A stretch of 12,195 nucleotides of DNA from Clostridiales bacterium UBA6363 (GCA_002438865.1 DJRJ01000074.1:306-12500), one strand, 5' to 3'. Numbered from the stretch's first letter, positions 1 to 8,191 are shown. A program made the numbers and translations. The notes: generated from the letters alone by a model not told the origin.

Positions 1-2048
1 TGGTGATTGCCGTTTATCGTTCCCGTAAACGGATCGCTCTTATCGCCTATTGCGCTCCATACGCCGTCAACTGCAATATCGTTCACTATTTTAAATGACG
101 CCGATTTGTTAAAGCGTATATTGTACAAATCCTTTGCCGTTTTTACAATATACGGCGACTGCGCCGTTCCCGAACCGCCCGAATATGCGTATTGTCCCGT
201 TTCGCTCAAGAGAGTGGGTGCGGAGAATTTCGGTTCCGACCAGCATATGCCTATCGGATAATCCGCATATGTTGACGGCGAGCGGAACTCGGTGAAAGTC
301 TTTTGTGCGCCGTCAATCTGCGACGTTATTCCGCTTGTGCTGTAATACAGGCAGTTTCTCACAAAACCTGTATTTGTATTTGCAATGCCGTCCGCCGACA
401 CGATAAGCGCCGTATCCGACTTGTAGTTTGCATAGCAGTTTTCCACAACACCGCCGTTTACCGAAACAAGACCTGCGCTGTATGCGGTTTTTATGTTATT
501 CGTTCCCGTGGGAGCGTAAAAACAATTTTCTATTCTTCCGCTGTTTTTGCCTGCAAGTCCTGCGCCGTGATAACGCTCGTTTTTCGTTTGACTGCTTGCC
601 GTAGGGACTTCCTTTTTAAGCCTGGCGGCAATTGTTTCGCCGTCATTGTCGAGTATTATCTGCGCTCTTGACGAGGTCTGCGAAATAATCCCGTTCTCCT
701 CGTTCACGCCTGCGATACCGCCGTAATAGAATATTTCCGATTCGCTTTCGTGAGTATTGTCACGGGGCGAAATCGTTCCGTTTGATTTGCACAGTTCTAT
801 AACTCCGCCGTCATTTTTGCCGCATATTCCGCCGACAATCTGCGGTGAGTAATAATCATTCCCTATATTATTTGTAACTAACCGTGCGTCCGTAACGGCG
901 GCGTTTTTTGCAAATTCGCACGCCGATATTTTACCGTAGTTAAAACCGCACACACCGCCGACAAAGCTTTTTATTGTGTAGTCGCCGTTATGTCCCGATG
1001 TTGCCTTGCCGCTGAAGGTGCAGTTTGAAATTTCGTTTTTGTTGTATCCGCTTATTCCGCCGACAAGCATATTGTTCCTGCGCTTTGCTTCGGGAGCGGA
1101 GTGGAGCGCCCAAACGTAGCTGTCCGAGGAGCAGTACGAAACCGTTCCCGTATTGCTGCCGCTTATTCCGCCCGAGTATGCGTACGATAAATTATACAGA
1201 GCAAAAAATATTTTTGCTCCCACCGTTCCGCTTGACGAGCAATCGGAAACCGTTCCTCGGTTGTCGCCGACAACTCCGCCCGACGCCGCCGAGGAAAAAG
1301 ACGACTGCGCATATACGGACGGTGACGTTTCAAACGTTGTATAATCGTAATCTGTTTTCTCCAAGCCTTTTGCCTCGGAGCGTGAGGACGTTATTATACC
1401 CTCGTTTATTCCGCAAACTCCGCCTGCGTATGCATCGGCAATAAAATTGCCTGCATCGCCGCTGCAGTTTGCGGATATGCGTGCCTTATTGGTACAGCCG
1501 GATATTGTGCCGTTGTTTTCGCCGGCAATACCGCCTGCCGCCGTAAAGGCATATCCGTTCTGTGACGACAGCACGCCCTCTGCAGTGCAGTTTTCTATAC
1601 TGCCGTCATTGTATGCGCACACGGCGGCGGCAAATGTGCGCTGTTTGTCCCGTGAAACGCCGTCCTCAGAAACATATTTCTGACTTATACCGCTATCCGC
1701 TGACGCAACACCGAGATTTTTTATCGTTCCGCCGCTGTAACCGAAAAGTCCTGCATATTTATCCGCACAGGACATTGTAAGTCCGGTTATTTTATTTCCG
1801 CCTCCGTCAAATGTACCCATAAACGGATTTTCCTCCGTACCTATTGCAGTCCAGGTGATTGACGAAAGGTCAAGCTGTGACGTTAAAGTTACAACCTGAC
1901 CTTCGTAAGTATTTCCGCTGTTCACGCTGTCACGGAATGAAAGCAAGTCAGCGGCGGAGGAGATAGTATTCCCCGCCGCATAACTTACAGAAGGAAGAAA
2001 CGAAATTAACATTATTGCCGAAAGTACCAATGCAATTCTTTTCTTCAT
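1..2048 (-). CDS. Secreted GLUG-repeat protein (3'-partial)
   Basis: The frame opens at ATG 2048, with AGGAGG 5 nt upstream, and runs to the window edge without a stop: 682 residues, C-terminus missing. It begins with a signal peptide (MKKRIALVLSAIMLISFLPS, probable cut after SYA). Residues about 26-90 form a cap-like segment ending in A-I-G-T-E-E-N-P-F-M-G-T-F-D-G-G-G. About 13 GLUG-type repeats follow (98-575), each like G-G-I-x-G-x-N-x-G-x-I-x-N-C and roughly 20-45 residues apart. At the truncated end a second cap-like segment begins (W-S-A-I-G-D-K-S-D-P-F-T-G-T-I-N-G), so a second repeat block probably follows. GLUG repeats are found in extracellular proteins, including adhesins and IgA-peptidase-like proteins, and are thought to form beta-solenoids. 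No catalytic motif is visible. SLH or dockerin modules, if any, would lie beyond the window. Probable role: extended surface or adhesive protein made with the upstream glycosidase. Confidence 0.92.
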   Translation of the reverse strand, partial: MKKRIALVLSAIMLISFLPSVSYAAGNTISSAADLLSFRDSVNSGNTYEGQVVTLTSQLDLSSITWTAIGTEENPFMGTFDGGGNKITGLTMSCADKYAGLFGYSGGTIKNLGVASADSGISQKYVSEDGVSRDKQRTFAAAVCAYNDGSIENCTAEGVLSSQNGYAFTAAGGIAGENNGTISGCTNKARISANCSGDAGNFIADAYAGGVCGINEGIITSSRSEAKGLEKTDYDYTTFETSPSVYAQSSFSSAASGGVVGDNRGTVSDCSSSGTVGAKIFFALYNLSYAYSGGISGSNTGTVSYCSSDSYVWALHSAPEAKRRNNMLVGGISGYNKNEISNCTFSGKATSGHNGDYTIKSFVGGVCGFNYGKISACEFAKNAAVTDARLVTNNIGNDYYSPQIVGGICGKNDGGVIELCKSNGTISPRDNTHESESEIFYYGGIAGVNEENGIISQTSSRAQIILDNDGETIAARLKKEVPTASSQTKNERYHGAGLAGKNSGRIENCFYAPTGTNNIKTAYSAGLVSVNGGVVENCYANYKSDTALIVSADGIANTNTGFVRNCLYYSTSGITSQIDGAQKTFTEFRSPSTYADYPIGICWSEPKFSAPTLLSETGQYAYSGGSGTAQSPYIVKTAKDLYNIRFNKSASFKIVNDIAVDGVWSAIGDKSDPFTGTINGNH
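324..1757 (-). repeat. Array of about 13 GLUG-type repeats with aligned cysteines
   Basis: Residues 98-575. Examples are G-G-I-A-G-E-N-N-G-T-I-S-G-C (172-185), G-G-V-V-G-D-N-R-G-T-V-S-D-C (258-270 region), G-G-I-S-G-S-N-T-G-T-V-S-Y-C (293-306) and A-G-L-A-G-K-N-S-G-R-I-E-N-C (496-509). At least ten repeats carry Cys at the same position after the I/V-x-x turn. Spacing is irregular because of inserts of up to about 20 residues, so the DNA repeats are diverged and not tandemly identical. Confidence 0.88.
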
Positions 2049-2053
2049 TAATG

Positions 2054-2059
2054 CCTCCT
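2054..2059 (-). promoter_or_regulatory. Ribosome binding site overlapping the upstream stop codon
   Basis: The minus strand reads AGGAGG, 5 nt before the ATG at 2048. Its first two bases are also the last two bases of the TAG stop of the glycoside hydrolase (TAGGAGG). This layout favours translational coupling of the two genes. Confidence 0.9.
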
Positions 2060-5000
2060 ATTCCCAAAGGATACGATAAAGCACAATCGCAGCGTCCGCT
2101 CTTGTAAGCGGAGCTTTCATATCCAGTGAGTTTACCTCGTCGCAGTATCCGTGCTTAACCAGCTCGGAAACTGCTTCTTTTGCATAATCCGAAACTTTTG
2201 AAAGGTCGGGCACAGCCTTTCCTCTCTCATCGGGGTGCATCATATTTGTTGTTTTTATGCCGTTGTATACCATTGCCGCAAATTCTTCACGTGTGATAAA
2301 ATCATCGGGGCGGAAGTTTTCCGCATCTGACGAAATCATACCTGCAGCTGCCGCAGCGGCGATAACATCATAATACTTGCTGTCCTTGGGAACATCGGCA
2401 AAGCCGGGGTCTTTCTCCGAGGATACAATACCGAACACCGTTTTTAAAACGCTGACGGCGTCGCCTCTTGTAAAGCCCTGTTCGGGATAGAACTCATGCT
2501 CAAACACGGGCTTTATATATCCCTGAAGGCTTATACGCTCTATTTCCTTTTTGTACGGCTCGTATTTGCCCAAATCCGTGTACAGATCGTCAAATATGCC
2601 GTCCGGCAGATACGAAATCTTTTTGGGTGTGAAGTCTTCGCCCGATTTTGCCGTGCGGACAACCTCATAGTTCATCGTTTCATGCTCTGCCTTTGTTTCA
2701 AAGTAAGTGAAGCCGTTTTCGTCCTTGCCAGTGGGCAGTTCGCCCTTGCGGTGGCCTGTGAAATCGAGCATATACACTTTGAAATTATCCTTGCTCTTTA
2801 AGGTTATTTTTCCTATAACCGGCTGAACGACAATCGGTCCGACGCCGCCTTCTAAGATTTCAAAAGCGTCGTCCGTAAGCTTCATACCGTTGTTTTTGTT
2901 ATCACCCACATATGTGAACAGCATACTGTCCGTATCGGTCAGGCTGTCGTTTGTGAGCGATGACATATAAAGCGTGGTATGCTTTGTTTCCATTTCAAAT
3001 ATTACGTCGTCCATCTCGATCTTTTTACCGCCGATATAACCCGTAACCGCCTGTGCACGGGGCGAATTTACGTAGTAAATCATATCGTTGTAGTCGACCA
3101 TTGTTTCGTTTGTATTTGAAATAAATCTGCCTGTTTTTTCGCCGTATTTTTCAAGCTTTAAGACGTCGTTATCGGTAAAGTCCTCATCAAAACATATATC
3201 GTCCATAACAACGGTGCTTTTACCGCAGGCGGCATATCGCATATCCGCACGCAGACCCTGCTTGTTGCTGTCATATACGTCCTGACCGTAATAACGGTTT
3301 GTGTAATAGCCTTTTTCCGACTCCTTAAGGTCTTGTCTTAAAACCATTCTCGCAAGAGTCGGGAACACCTGCATTATGTCAGGCTTATAGTTTATATCGT
3401 GACCTCTGTTCATACGGAATGAGTTTTTATCGAGCAGGGCACGTTCGTCATATTTTGTGGCTACCCAGTTGAACAAGAACGGATTAATGTTGTTCGTTCT
3501 TGCAAAAGACGCCATTTCAAGAAACGCCTCACTTCTGTACGGGTTTACCTGGCTCGAATCCCATTCGGTCATGAAAAACGGTCTGCCGGCTATATGCTGA
3601 CCCGCAATATATCCCATAGCGTACATTGTTTTATCGTAATTTGCCAATGTTGACACAGGGACACGGTCATGCTTTGTTCCTGCCTGTACCGCCTCTCCGT
3701 TTCCGAAAGGCAGATACCAGTAGTTCTGGAAAGTGAAAATATCGCTTTCTTTTGCGTCCGTATAGAAATACGAAGTATATACGTCAGAGCCGCCGGCGGG
3801 ACACGAAGTTGTTCCCAAAAGCAGAATATCGGGAGCGTATTCCTTTATTCTCATAAATCGGTCATGATACGTTTTCCGCTCCATATCGCCCAAAAACGCT
3901 ATCATATCATCATACCGCTTTTTGTTGCAGTATCTTCTGTCGGAGGAGCCGTATATTTTTACCGTTCCCTCGAACTGATCCTCGTTATCCTCAAGCGCTC
4001 TTCCGTCCGAGTCGGGCTGAGTCCACGCAAGCTTTAAAGCGTCACGTGTGGGATATTTTTCTTTAAGCCAATCGTTGAAATACTGCTGTATTTCGGCATC
4101 ATGGTATTCATCGCCGCCGAGCTCGGCATTTCTGAAAATTGTCGACTCATTATACAGCGACGCCCAAACCGCCGACGGGTCATTTGCAATCGACACTCCC
4201 GTATAGGGATTTTCCCATGTGAGGAACTGCTTTGCATGTGCGTCAAGGATTTCTATATAATCGGGGTCATAATACTTTATTGCACCTGCATTTGCCTTGT
4301 CATAATACTTAATATCGCTGTTTTTGTACAAGCTTCCCCACGGGAGGTCAAAGCCGTAATACAGACCGTTCTTTTTAAGTTCGTTTAAGAAATATCCGAG
4401 CTTATCCATATTATCCATTGACAGTCTGCCGATTTCTCTTGTGTTCTCCTGCGGTTTAACAACCGCCGTTGTTATATGAAAACGCACGCAGTTAAAGCCG
4501 AGAGACGCCATCATACGTGCCGTTGCACGAGCGTCGTCCTTTGTCATAAGCATATTATCAGAAGCGATATTAACGCCCCAGAACTGACAGTCCTTTCCGT
4601 CTGCAAATTTCAGTCTGTCGCCCTCCACGGTAACACGTCCGTGCTGTCCCGACGGTTTTTCGAGAAGGTTTGACGCATCGAGCGGAGTACCCTCTATCGC
4701 CCACGGGTCAACGGGGACATAGTACGGATACCATGTGGAGTCGTACAAATTACCCTGAACGACCTTTTTCGGTATCGGCAGATACGGGTCCGTATCGGTA
4801 AGCGTTATTGAAACGATACCGAGATACGGGTCTGTAGCGCCGCCCGGAGTGTGTACCTTTATTGATTTTATTTCCTTGTCGGGATTGGGGTTTGAGAACA
4901 GCGTTGCGTCCAGTCCGACGGTTGAGGAGTTGTTCTGTCCCGACCATACTCTCACTGCCGTATCAGCCTCGAAAACGCCGCCCCACCAGTCGGAAATATT

Positions 5001-5522
5001 GTCGCCGACAACGAGCGTTATAACCTCCTCCGTACCGTCATCATACACTACAGTGTATGTGCCGACCGTCATTCCTATTGAGGAATACGGGCAGGAGTTT
5101 AAGAAATATATACCCTTTGCTTTTGCGTTTACGGGTATTTCGAGGTCTGTCGGGCAGTTTTTGTCGCCCCGTCCGCTCATCATAATACACGATTTGCCGT
5201 CATTTTCCTTGGGGTTTATTACTTTAAATTCAAGTCCCGAAAAATTCTGCACGCCGTATGAATTGAATATAGCCATATCGTTTGAGGGACCCTGGTCCGA
5301 CCAGCCGCCTTTGCCGTCGCCGGAAACCTCGTCCGCAAAACCTCTGTTTGCAACGCCCGTAAGGTCAACGAAGGTATAATTCTGCTTATAATGTCTTGCA
5401 TTATCGATAAATTCGTCCTTATCGATAACTATTATATCCGCCAGAACCGACTGAGCGGCGGAAATAACCATAGCTGCCGTAAGAGTGGCTGCAAGTACCT
5501 TATTTATAAAACCTTTTTTCAC
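2058..5522 (-). CDS. SLH-anchored clan GH-A glycoside hydrolase (GH5-like)
   Basis: The start is GTG, with an SD 8 nt upstream and a signal peptide MKKGFINKVLAATLTAAM..., cut near residue 29. Residues about 30-250 form a beta-sandwich with the segments G-K-G-G-W-S-D-Q-G-P-S-N-D, Y-D-D-G-T and I-S-D-W-W, which I recognise as an accessory module of many bacterial glycosidases. Residues about 294-760 are a (beta/alpha)8 barrel: F-W-G-V-N at 314-318, L-G-F-N-C-V-R-F-H at 341-349, N-P-Y-T-G at 438-442, the acid/base candidate Glu459 in L-Y-N-E-S, F-Q-N-Y-W at 598-602, and the nucleophile candidate Glu653 in M-T-E-W-D. This is the layout of retaining clan GH-A enzymes annotated as 'cellulase family glycosylhydrolase'. 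A C-terminal beta domain (about 760-965) precedes three SLH repeats (about 985-1154; TRGD, TREE, TRAD). It probably hydrolyses an extracellular polysaccharide or oligosaccharide at the cell wall; the substrate cannot be told. Other GH-A families such as GH39 or GH42-like remain possible. The TAG stop overlaps the SD of the next gene. Confidence 0.93.
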   Translation of the reverse strand: MKKGFINKVLAATLTAAMVISAAQSVLADIIVIDKDEFIDNARHYKQNYTFVDLTGVANRGFADEVSGDGKGGWSDQGPSNDMAIFNSYGVQNFSGLEFKVINPKENDGKSCIMMSGRGDKNCPTDLEIPVNAKAKGIYFLNSCPYSSIGMTVGTYTVVYDDGTEEVITLVVGDNISDWWGGVFEADTAVRVWSGQNNSSTVGLDATLFSNPNPDKEIKSIKVHTPGGATDPYLGIVSITLTDTDPYLPIPKKVVQGNLYDSTWYPYYVPVDPWAIEGTPLDASNLLEKPSGQHGRVTVEGDRLKFADGKDCQFWGVNIASDNMLMTKDDARATARMMASLGFNCVRFHITTAVVKPQENTREIGRLSMDNMDKLGYFLNELKKNGLYYGFDLPWGSLYKNSDIKYYDKANAGAIKYYDPDYIEILDAHAKQFLTWENPYTGVSIANDPSAVWASLYNESTIFRNAELGGDEYHDAEIQQYFNDWLKEKYPTRDALKLAWTQPDSDGRALEDNEDQFEGTVKIYGSSDRRYCNKKRYDDMIAFLGDMERKTYHDRFMRIKEYAPDILLLGTTSCPAGGSDVYTSYFYTDAKESDIFTFQNYWYLPFGNGEAVQAGTKHDRVPVSTLANYDKTMYAMGYIAGQHIAGRPFFMTEWDSSQVNPYRSEAFLEMASFARTNNINPFLFNWVATKYDERALLDKNSFRMNRGHDINYKPDIMQVFPTLARMVLRQDLKESEKGYYTNRYYGQDVYDSNKQGLRADMRYAACGKSTVVMDDICFDEDFTDNDVLKLEKYGEKTGRFISNTNETMVDYNDMIYYVNSPRAQAVTGYIGGKKIEMDDVIFEMETKHTTLYMSSLTNDSLTDTDSMLFTYVGDNKNNGMKLTDDAFEILEGGVGPIVVQPVIGKITLKSKDNFKVYMLDFTGHRKGELPTGKDENGFTYFETKAEHETMNYEVVRTAKSGEDFTPKKISYLPDGIFDDLYTDLGKYEPYKKEIERISLQGYIKPVFEHEFYPEQGFTRGDAVSVLKTVFGIVSSEKDPGFADVPKDSKYYDVIAAAAAAGMISSDAENFRPDDFITREEFAAMVYNGIKTTNMMHPDERGKAVPDLSKVSDYAKEAVSELVKHGYCDEVNSLDMKAPLTRADAAIVLYRILWE
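2061..2570 (-). other. Three C-terminal SLH repeats of the glycoside hydrolase
   Basis: Residues about 985-1154. The first repeat is degenerate at its front half and is recognised by F-Y-P-E-Q-G-F-T-R-G-D. The second is canonical (F-A-D-V, a six-Ala helix stretch at 1055-1060, F-R-P-D-D-F-I-T-R-E-E-F). The third has D-Y-A-K-E-A-V-S-E-L, a G-Y-C turn and L-T-R-A-D. A D-Y-A-x-E-A-V-S-E-L helix also occurs in the last SLH repeat of the modular protein upstream, so the two anchors look related. Confidence 0.9.
3243..4643 (-). other. GH-A (beta/alpha)8 catalytic domain
   Basis: This is the catalytic barrel of the glycoside hydrolase. Glu459 (codon 4146-4148) follows Asn458, as expected of the acid/base at the end of strand 4. 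Glu653 (codon 3564-3566), in T-E-W, fits the nucleophile at the end of strand 7. Arg347 in the V-R-F-H strand matches the conserved Arg of GH5-type active sites. All the expected residues are present, so the enzyme looks active. Confidence 0.85.
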
Positions 5523-5530
5523 TGCATTAT

Positions 5531-5536
5531 CTCCTT
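5531..5536 (-). promoter_or_regulatory. Ribosome binding site for the GTG-started glycoside hydrolase
   Basis: The minus strand reads AAGGAG, 8 nt before a GTG start at 5522. An ATG lies closer, at 5527, but it is only 3 nt from the SD and opens the three-codon frame ATG-CAG-TGA. GTG is therefore the working start, and a good signal peptide follows it. Confidence 0.85.
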
Positions 5537-5539
5537 TCT

Positions 5540-5559
5540 CTGCCGCATTGGCGCGGCAG
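5540..5559 (-). promoter_or_regulatory. Perfect 7-bp intergenic hairpin
   Basis: CTGCCGC and GCGGCAG are separated by a 6-nt loop, in the 41-nt spacer between the TGA of the 872-residue protein and the SD of the glycoside hydrolase. No T-run follows on the minus strand, so it is a poor intrinsic terminator. It may protect or mark the end of a processed transcript, or tune translation of the next gene, whose SD starts a few bases downstream. The structure is seen directly; the function is inferred. Confidence 0.6.
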
Positions 5560-5563
5560 TGTA

Positions 5564-8182
5564 TCAGTCGTAGTTATTTCCGTTGGGTTCATAGATAATA
5601 TATGTGCATACTCTGCTGCTGTTTAAATGGAACCAGATATTGTCGCCCTTTCTTAAGTTCATTGTGGACGCACCTCTGTATTCTCTCGCATAGTTTACCT
5701 CATATCCGAAGTTCATAAGCGCAAGGGTGAACGAGTTGCGGTCATGTCTATACACTTTTGTCATATTTCCCTCGTTTATACCGTTATCGTTAAACTTGTA
5801 TGCGTCGGTATACTCGCCGTTTACAATAAACTGAATAGCGGCGTCATTATAGTATGCAATATCGTCCGCCTTGTAAAATCCCTCGCCTGCGTCGGGTTTC
5901 CATGCGTCATATGTCCAAAGGCTCGAATCGTCCGGCATATGCTGATTTCTCTCTATAAATACAGGCTCTTTGCTTGTTTTTGTCGCTCTGTATTCAACGA
6001 GGTCATTTACCTGTAAATCCTTAGCTTTGATATAGTCATTGCTTACGTCAAAGGTTACGTTGTTTACCATAACAAGCTTTGAAGTATCATCGTCAACATA
6101 GCGTATATCTCTTATGAACGATGTATCGAGAAATGCCGTTGCGGCATTTTCCCAGCCCAGAAGCATAAAGTACTGCGGTATTGAATTGTATCTCGAATTG
6201 AAGTCCGATATAATTCTTAAGCCACCGCCGTCTTTATGCATATAATGCATTGTATTGTACGTGAGCCTTCTTACGGTGAACTCTCCGTCAATATTAAGGA
6301 TTGCAAACCATTTCGCTGCGTTACAGTACTGTCCGCAAACAACGCCCTTTGTAGGAACGTTATGCTCGGTGAACTGCTGTTCGTATCCGAAATATTTAAC
6401 ATTATCAATGTTTCTTATTTCATTCTTGCTGTTTAATGTAAATTCGAGGAAGCCTGCGCCCTCGTAGTTTTTCTGTACGTCTTTTGCGTATGTAAAGCTT
6501 AAAGAACCGCTCTTTAATTTGTCCGCAACCTTGTACTCAACCTCGCCGAGGTTATCGTCTATATGGAACACCTTAATGTACTTGTCGCCCGTTCCTTTTT
6601 CCTCATATGCGTTTGTTACAACACCGCGGACAACATTTTGCAATACGTTTACGGCGTCTATCTTTATATAGCGGATTGTTCTGTCGTCCGCAAAGTATGC
6701 CGCCACGTTCTGTCCCGATATGTAATCATAATCAAGTCCGGGACGGTATTCGTCAGCCTGTATGTTGAATGTTGCAACATCGTCGCTCACGTCATACGTA
6801 ACGCCGTCTATCGTGATTTTATCCTCGCCTTTTCTGCCCGTTACCTTACCGTTTGCAACACGGCTCGATGCGATAATCATAAGCTTGTCGTTTTCTTCGT
6901 CACGCCAGAAGTCGAATATCATATCGCCCTTTATGTCGAGCATTGTATCTGTCGGAGTGCCGTCAATATACAATTCGAGCGACTTAATATCGTCTATGTC
7001 CGTCCATTCTCTTTCCTCCTCGGCACGCTTAAATCTGAAGGTGTCGTGTACGGAGTAGAGAACCTGTCCGCCGTGCTTTAATTCATACATATCAATACGT
7101 ATGATTTTGCCGTCACGGACAACCGTTTTTGCAAAACAGCCTTTGTAGCTGTTTACTTCATCGGTTACTTTTTTCTCGTTGAAGTATACCACAAGGTCTT
7201 TGTCGGTATCGTAAATTTTTTCGTCATTCACGAAGCTTATCTTTTTGATTTCATCAACGCTTATTTTTTCTTTATCATACGAATTGTTTACCGTTTCAAC
7301 GTAATCGTAAATAACGTTTGAGCCTTTTTTAGTTTCGAGATACACTACCTCGTCATCATCTTCGTTTATATACACAAAGCCGCTGCCGCCGACCTGCGAA
7401 AGGTCTATTTTATCGGACACGTTGTATTTTTCGGTTGTGCCTTTTTTGTCGCCCGAAGTGAAAGTAAGCTCAAGCATTCTCAAAGAAAGGTCAGTGCTTA
7501 CAAACTCTGCCTTGTATTTCTTTACGCCAAGTAAATCCTCCGCAACGGTTGTTTCGGGATTTTTTGTGTAAGAAATTCTGTCGCCCTCATAGGTTATATC
7601 ATACTTCTGCGCATGGTGCATATTGTAGATGATATATGCCAGATCTTTTCTTGTTATTGCACTGTCGCCCGAAATTCCGTTTAAGAGATAGCTTTCGTTT
7701 GCTATTGACAAATATCCGTCGGGGTAGCCGCCTCTTAAGCTTGCAACCGCCTCGGCTTTCATCGTGCGCACAGCCATTGTGAGCGCCTCGATACGGGTAA
7801 GAGTTCTGTTCGGATAGAACATTCTCTCGTCATTCATAGTCACCACGCCCAGGATAAGCGCCGCCTCGGACGCTTTCCATGCGCTTGTTCCGACCGCTGC
7901 GTCGGAGAAGGAGGCAGTCTCCCCTCCGATCATACTGTAGTCAAAGCCTGCGGCACGGACAAATTTGTCCGCCGCCTCGGCTCTTGTTACAACGGTGTCG
8001 TCAATGGCTTCGCCCTCATAGAATATGCCGAAACCTTTGAGATAACCCTCTATCGACTCCGACACACTGCTTACTGCGGGGGTTTCCGCCTCGGTGCCGT
8101 CAGCCGCAAAAACAGCGCTCTGACAAATGAGCATTGCAAGCGTCAGCAATACAGCCGCTCCGTTTTTTAATAATCTGTTCAT
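5564..8182 (-). CDS. Secreted protein with three N-terminal SLH repeats and a long beta-rich body of unknown function
   Basis: The start is ATG at 8182, chosen for its SD and because a signal peptide follows directly: MNRLLKN, a hydrophobic core, then a probable cut after AVFA. Counting from this Met, three divergent SLH repeats span about 38-193, with motifs TRAE (66-69), TRIE (129-132) and TRKD (177-180). The remaining 680 or so residues match no catalytic family I recognise. They are rich in D, K, Y and V and look like a chain of small beta-barrel or sandwich units. Segments such as V-T-Y-D-V-S-D-D (461-468) and V-T-F-D-V-S-N-D (709-716) recur, as do unit ends of the form D-G/D-x-I-I/R-x-I-x-I. 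Proteins of this style are common in Clostridia with many SLH proteins and may be structural S-layer or adhesive components. SLH is N-terminal here but C-terminal in the two flanking SLH genes. The stop is TGA, 41 nt before the next gene. Function is unknown. Confidence 0.92.
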   Translation of the reverse strand: MNRLLKNGAAVLLTLAMLICQSAVFAADGTEAETPAVSSVSESIEGYLKGFGIFYEGEAIDDTVVTRAEAADKFVRAAGFDYSMIGGETASFSDAAVGTSAWKASEAALILGVVTMNDERMFYPNRTLTRIEALTMAVRTMKAEAVASLRGGYPDGYLSIANESYLLNGISGDSAITRKDLAYIIYNMHHAQKYDITYEGDRISYTKNPETTVAEDLLGVKKYKAEFVSTDLSLRMLELTFTSGDKKGTTEKYNVSDKIDLSQVGGSGFVYINEDDDEVVYLETKKGSNVIYDYVETVNNSYDKEKISVDEIKKISFVNDEKIYDTDKDLVVYFNEKKVTDEVNSYKGCFAKTVVRDGKIIRIDMYELKHGGQVLYSVHDTFRFKRAEEEREWTDIDDIKSLELYIDGTPTDTMLDIKGDMIFDFWRDEENDKLMIIASSRVANGKVTGRKGEDKITIDGVTYDVSDDVATFNIQADEYRPGLDYDYISGQNVAAYFADDRTIRYIKIDAVNVLQNVVRGVVTNAYEEKGTGDKYIKVFHIDDNLGEVEYKVADKLKSGSLSFTYAKDVQKNYEGAGFLEFTLNSKNEIRNIDNVKYFGYEQQFTEHNVPTKGVVCGQYCNAAKWFAILNIDGEFTVRRLTYNTMHYMHKDGGGLRIISDFNSRYNSIPQYFMLLGWENAATAFLDTSFIRDIRYVDDDTSKLVMVNNVTFDVSNDYIKAKDLQVNDLVEYRATKTSKEPVFIERNQHMPDDSSLWTYDAWKPDAGEGFYKADDIAYYNDAAIQFIVNGEYTDAYKFNDNGINEGNMTKVYRHDRNSFTLALMNFGYEVNYAREYRGASTMNLRKGDNIWFHLNSSRVCTYIIYEPNGNNYD
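7604..8071 (-). other. Three N-terminal SLH repeats of the 872-residue protein
   Basis: This stretch covers the three divergent SLH units just after the signal peptide. The first is short at its N-terminal side and is recognised by G-F-G-I-F-Y-E-G and V-T-R-A-E. The second is the clearest, with F-S-D-A, G-V-V, M-F-Y-P-N-R and L-T-R-I-E. The third has G-Y-L and I-T-R-K-D. Together they would dock the mature N-terminus to the wall polymer and leave the C-terminal body exposed. Confidence 0.85.
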
Positions 8183-8191
8183 TGTGTCTTT

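Noticed and set aside
4849..5379. Plus-strand open frame of 176 codons opposite the glycosidase N-terminus
   Set aside because: It lies wholly inside the well-supported glycosidase gene, and the product looks like reverse-complement composition with no recognisable domain.
5540..5559. Intergenic hairpin as an intrinsic terminator
   Set aside because: The stem is short and no T-run follows on the minus strand; the gene beyond it has its own SD but no visible promoter.
6563..7081. Plus-strand open frame of 172 codons opposite the 872-residue SLH protein
   Set aside because: Antisense shadow rich in Cys, Val and Tyr, as expected from reversed codons; no supporting start signal or family.
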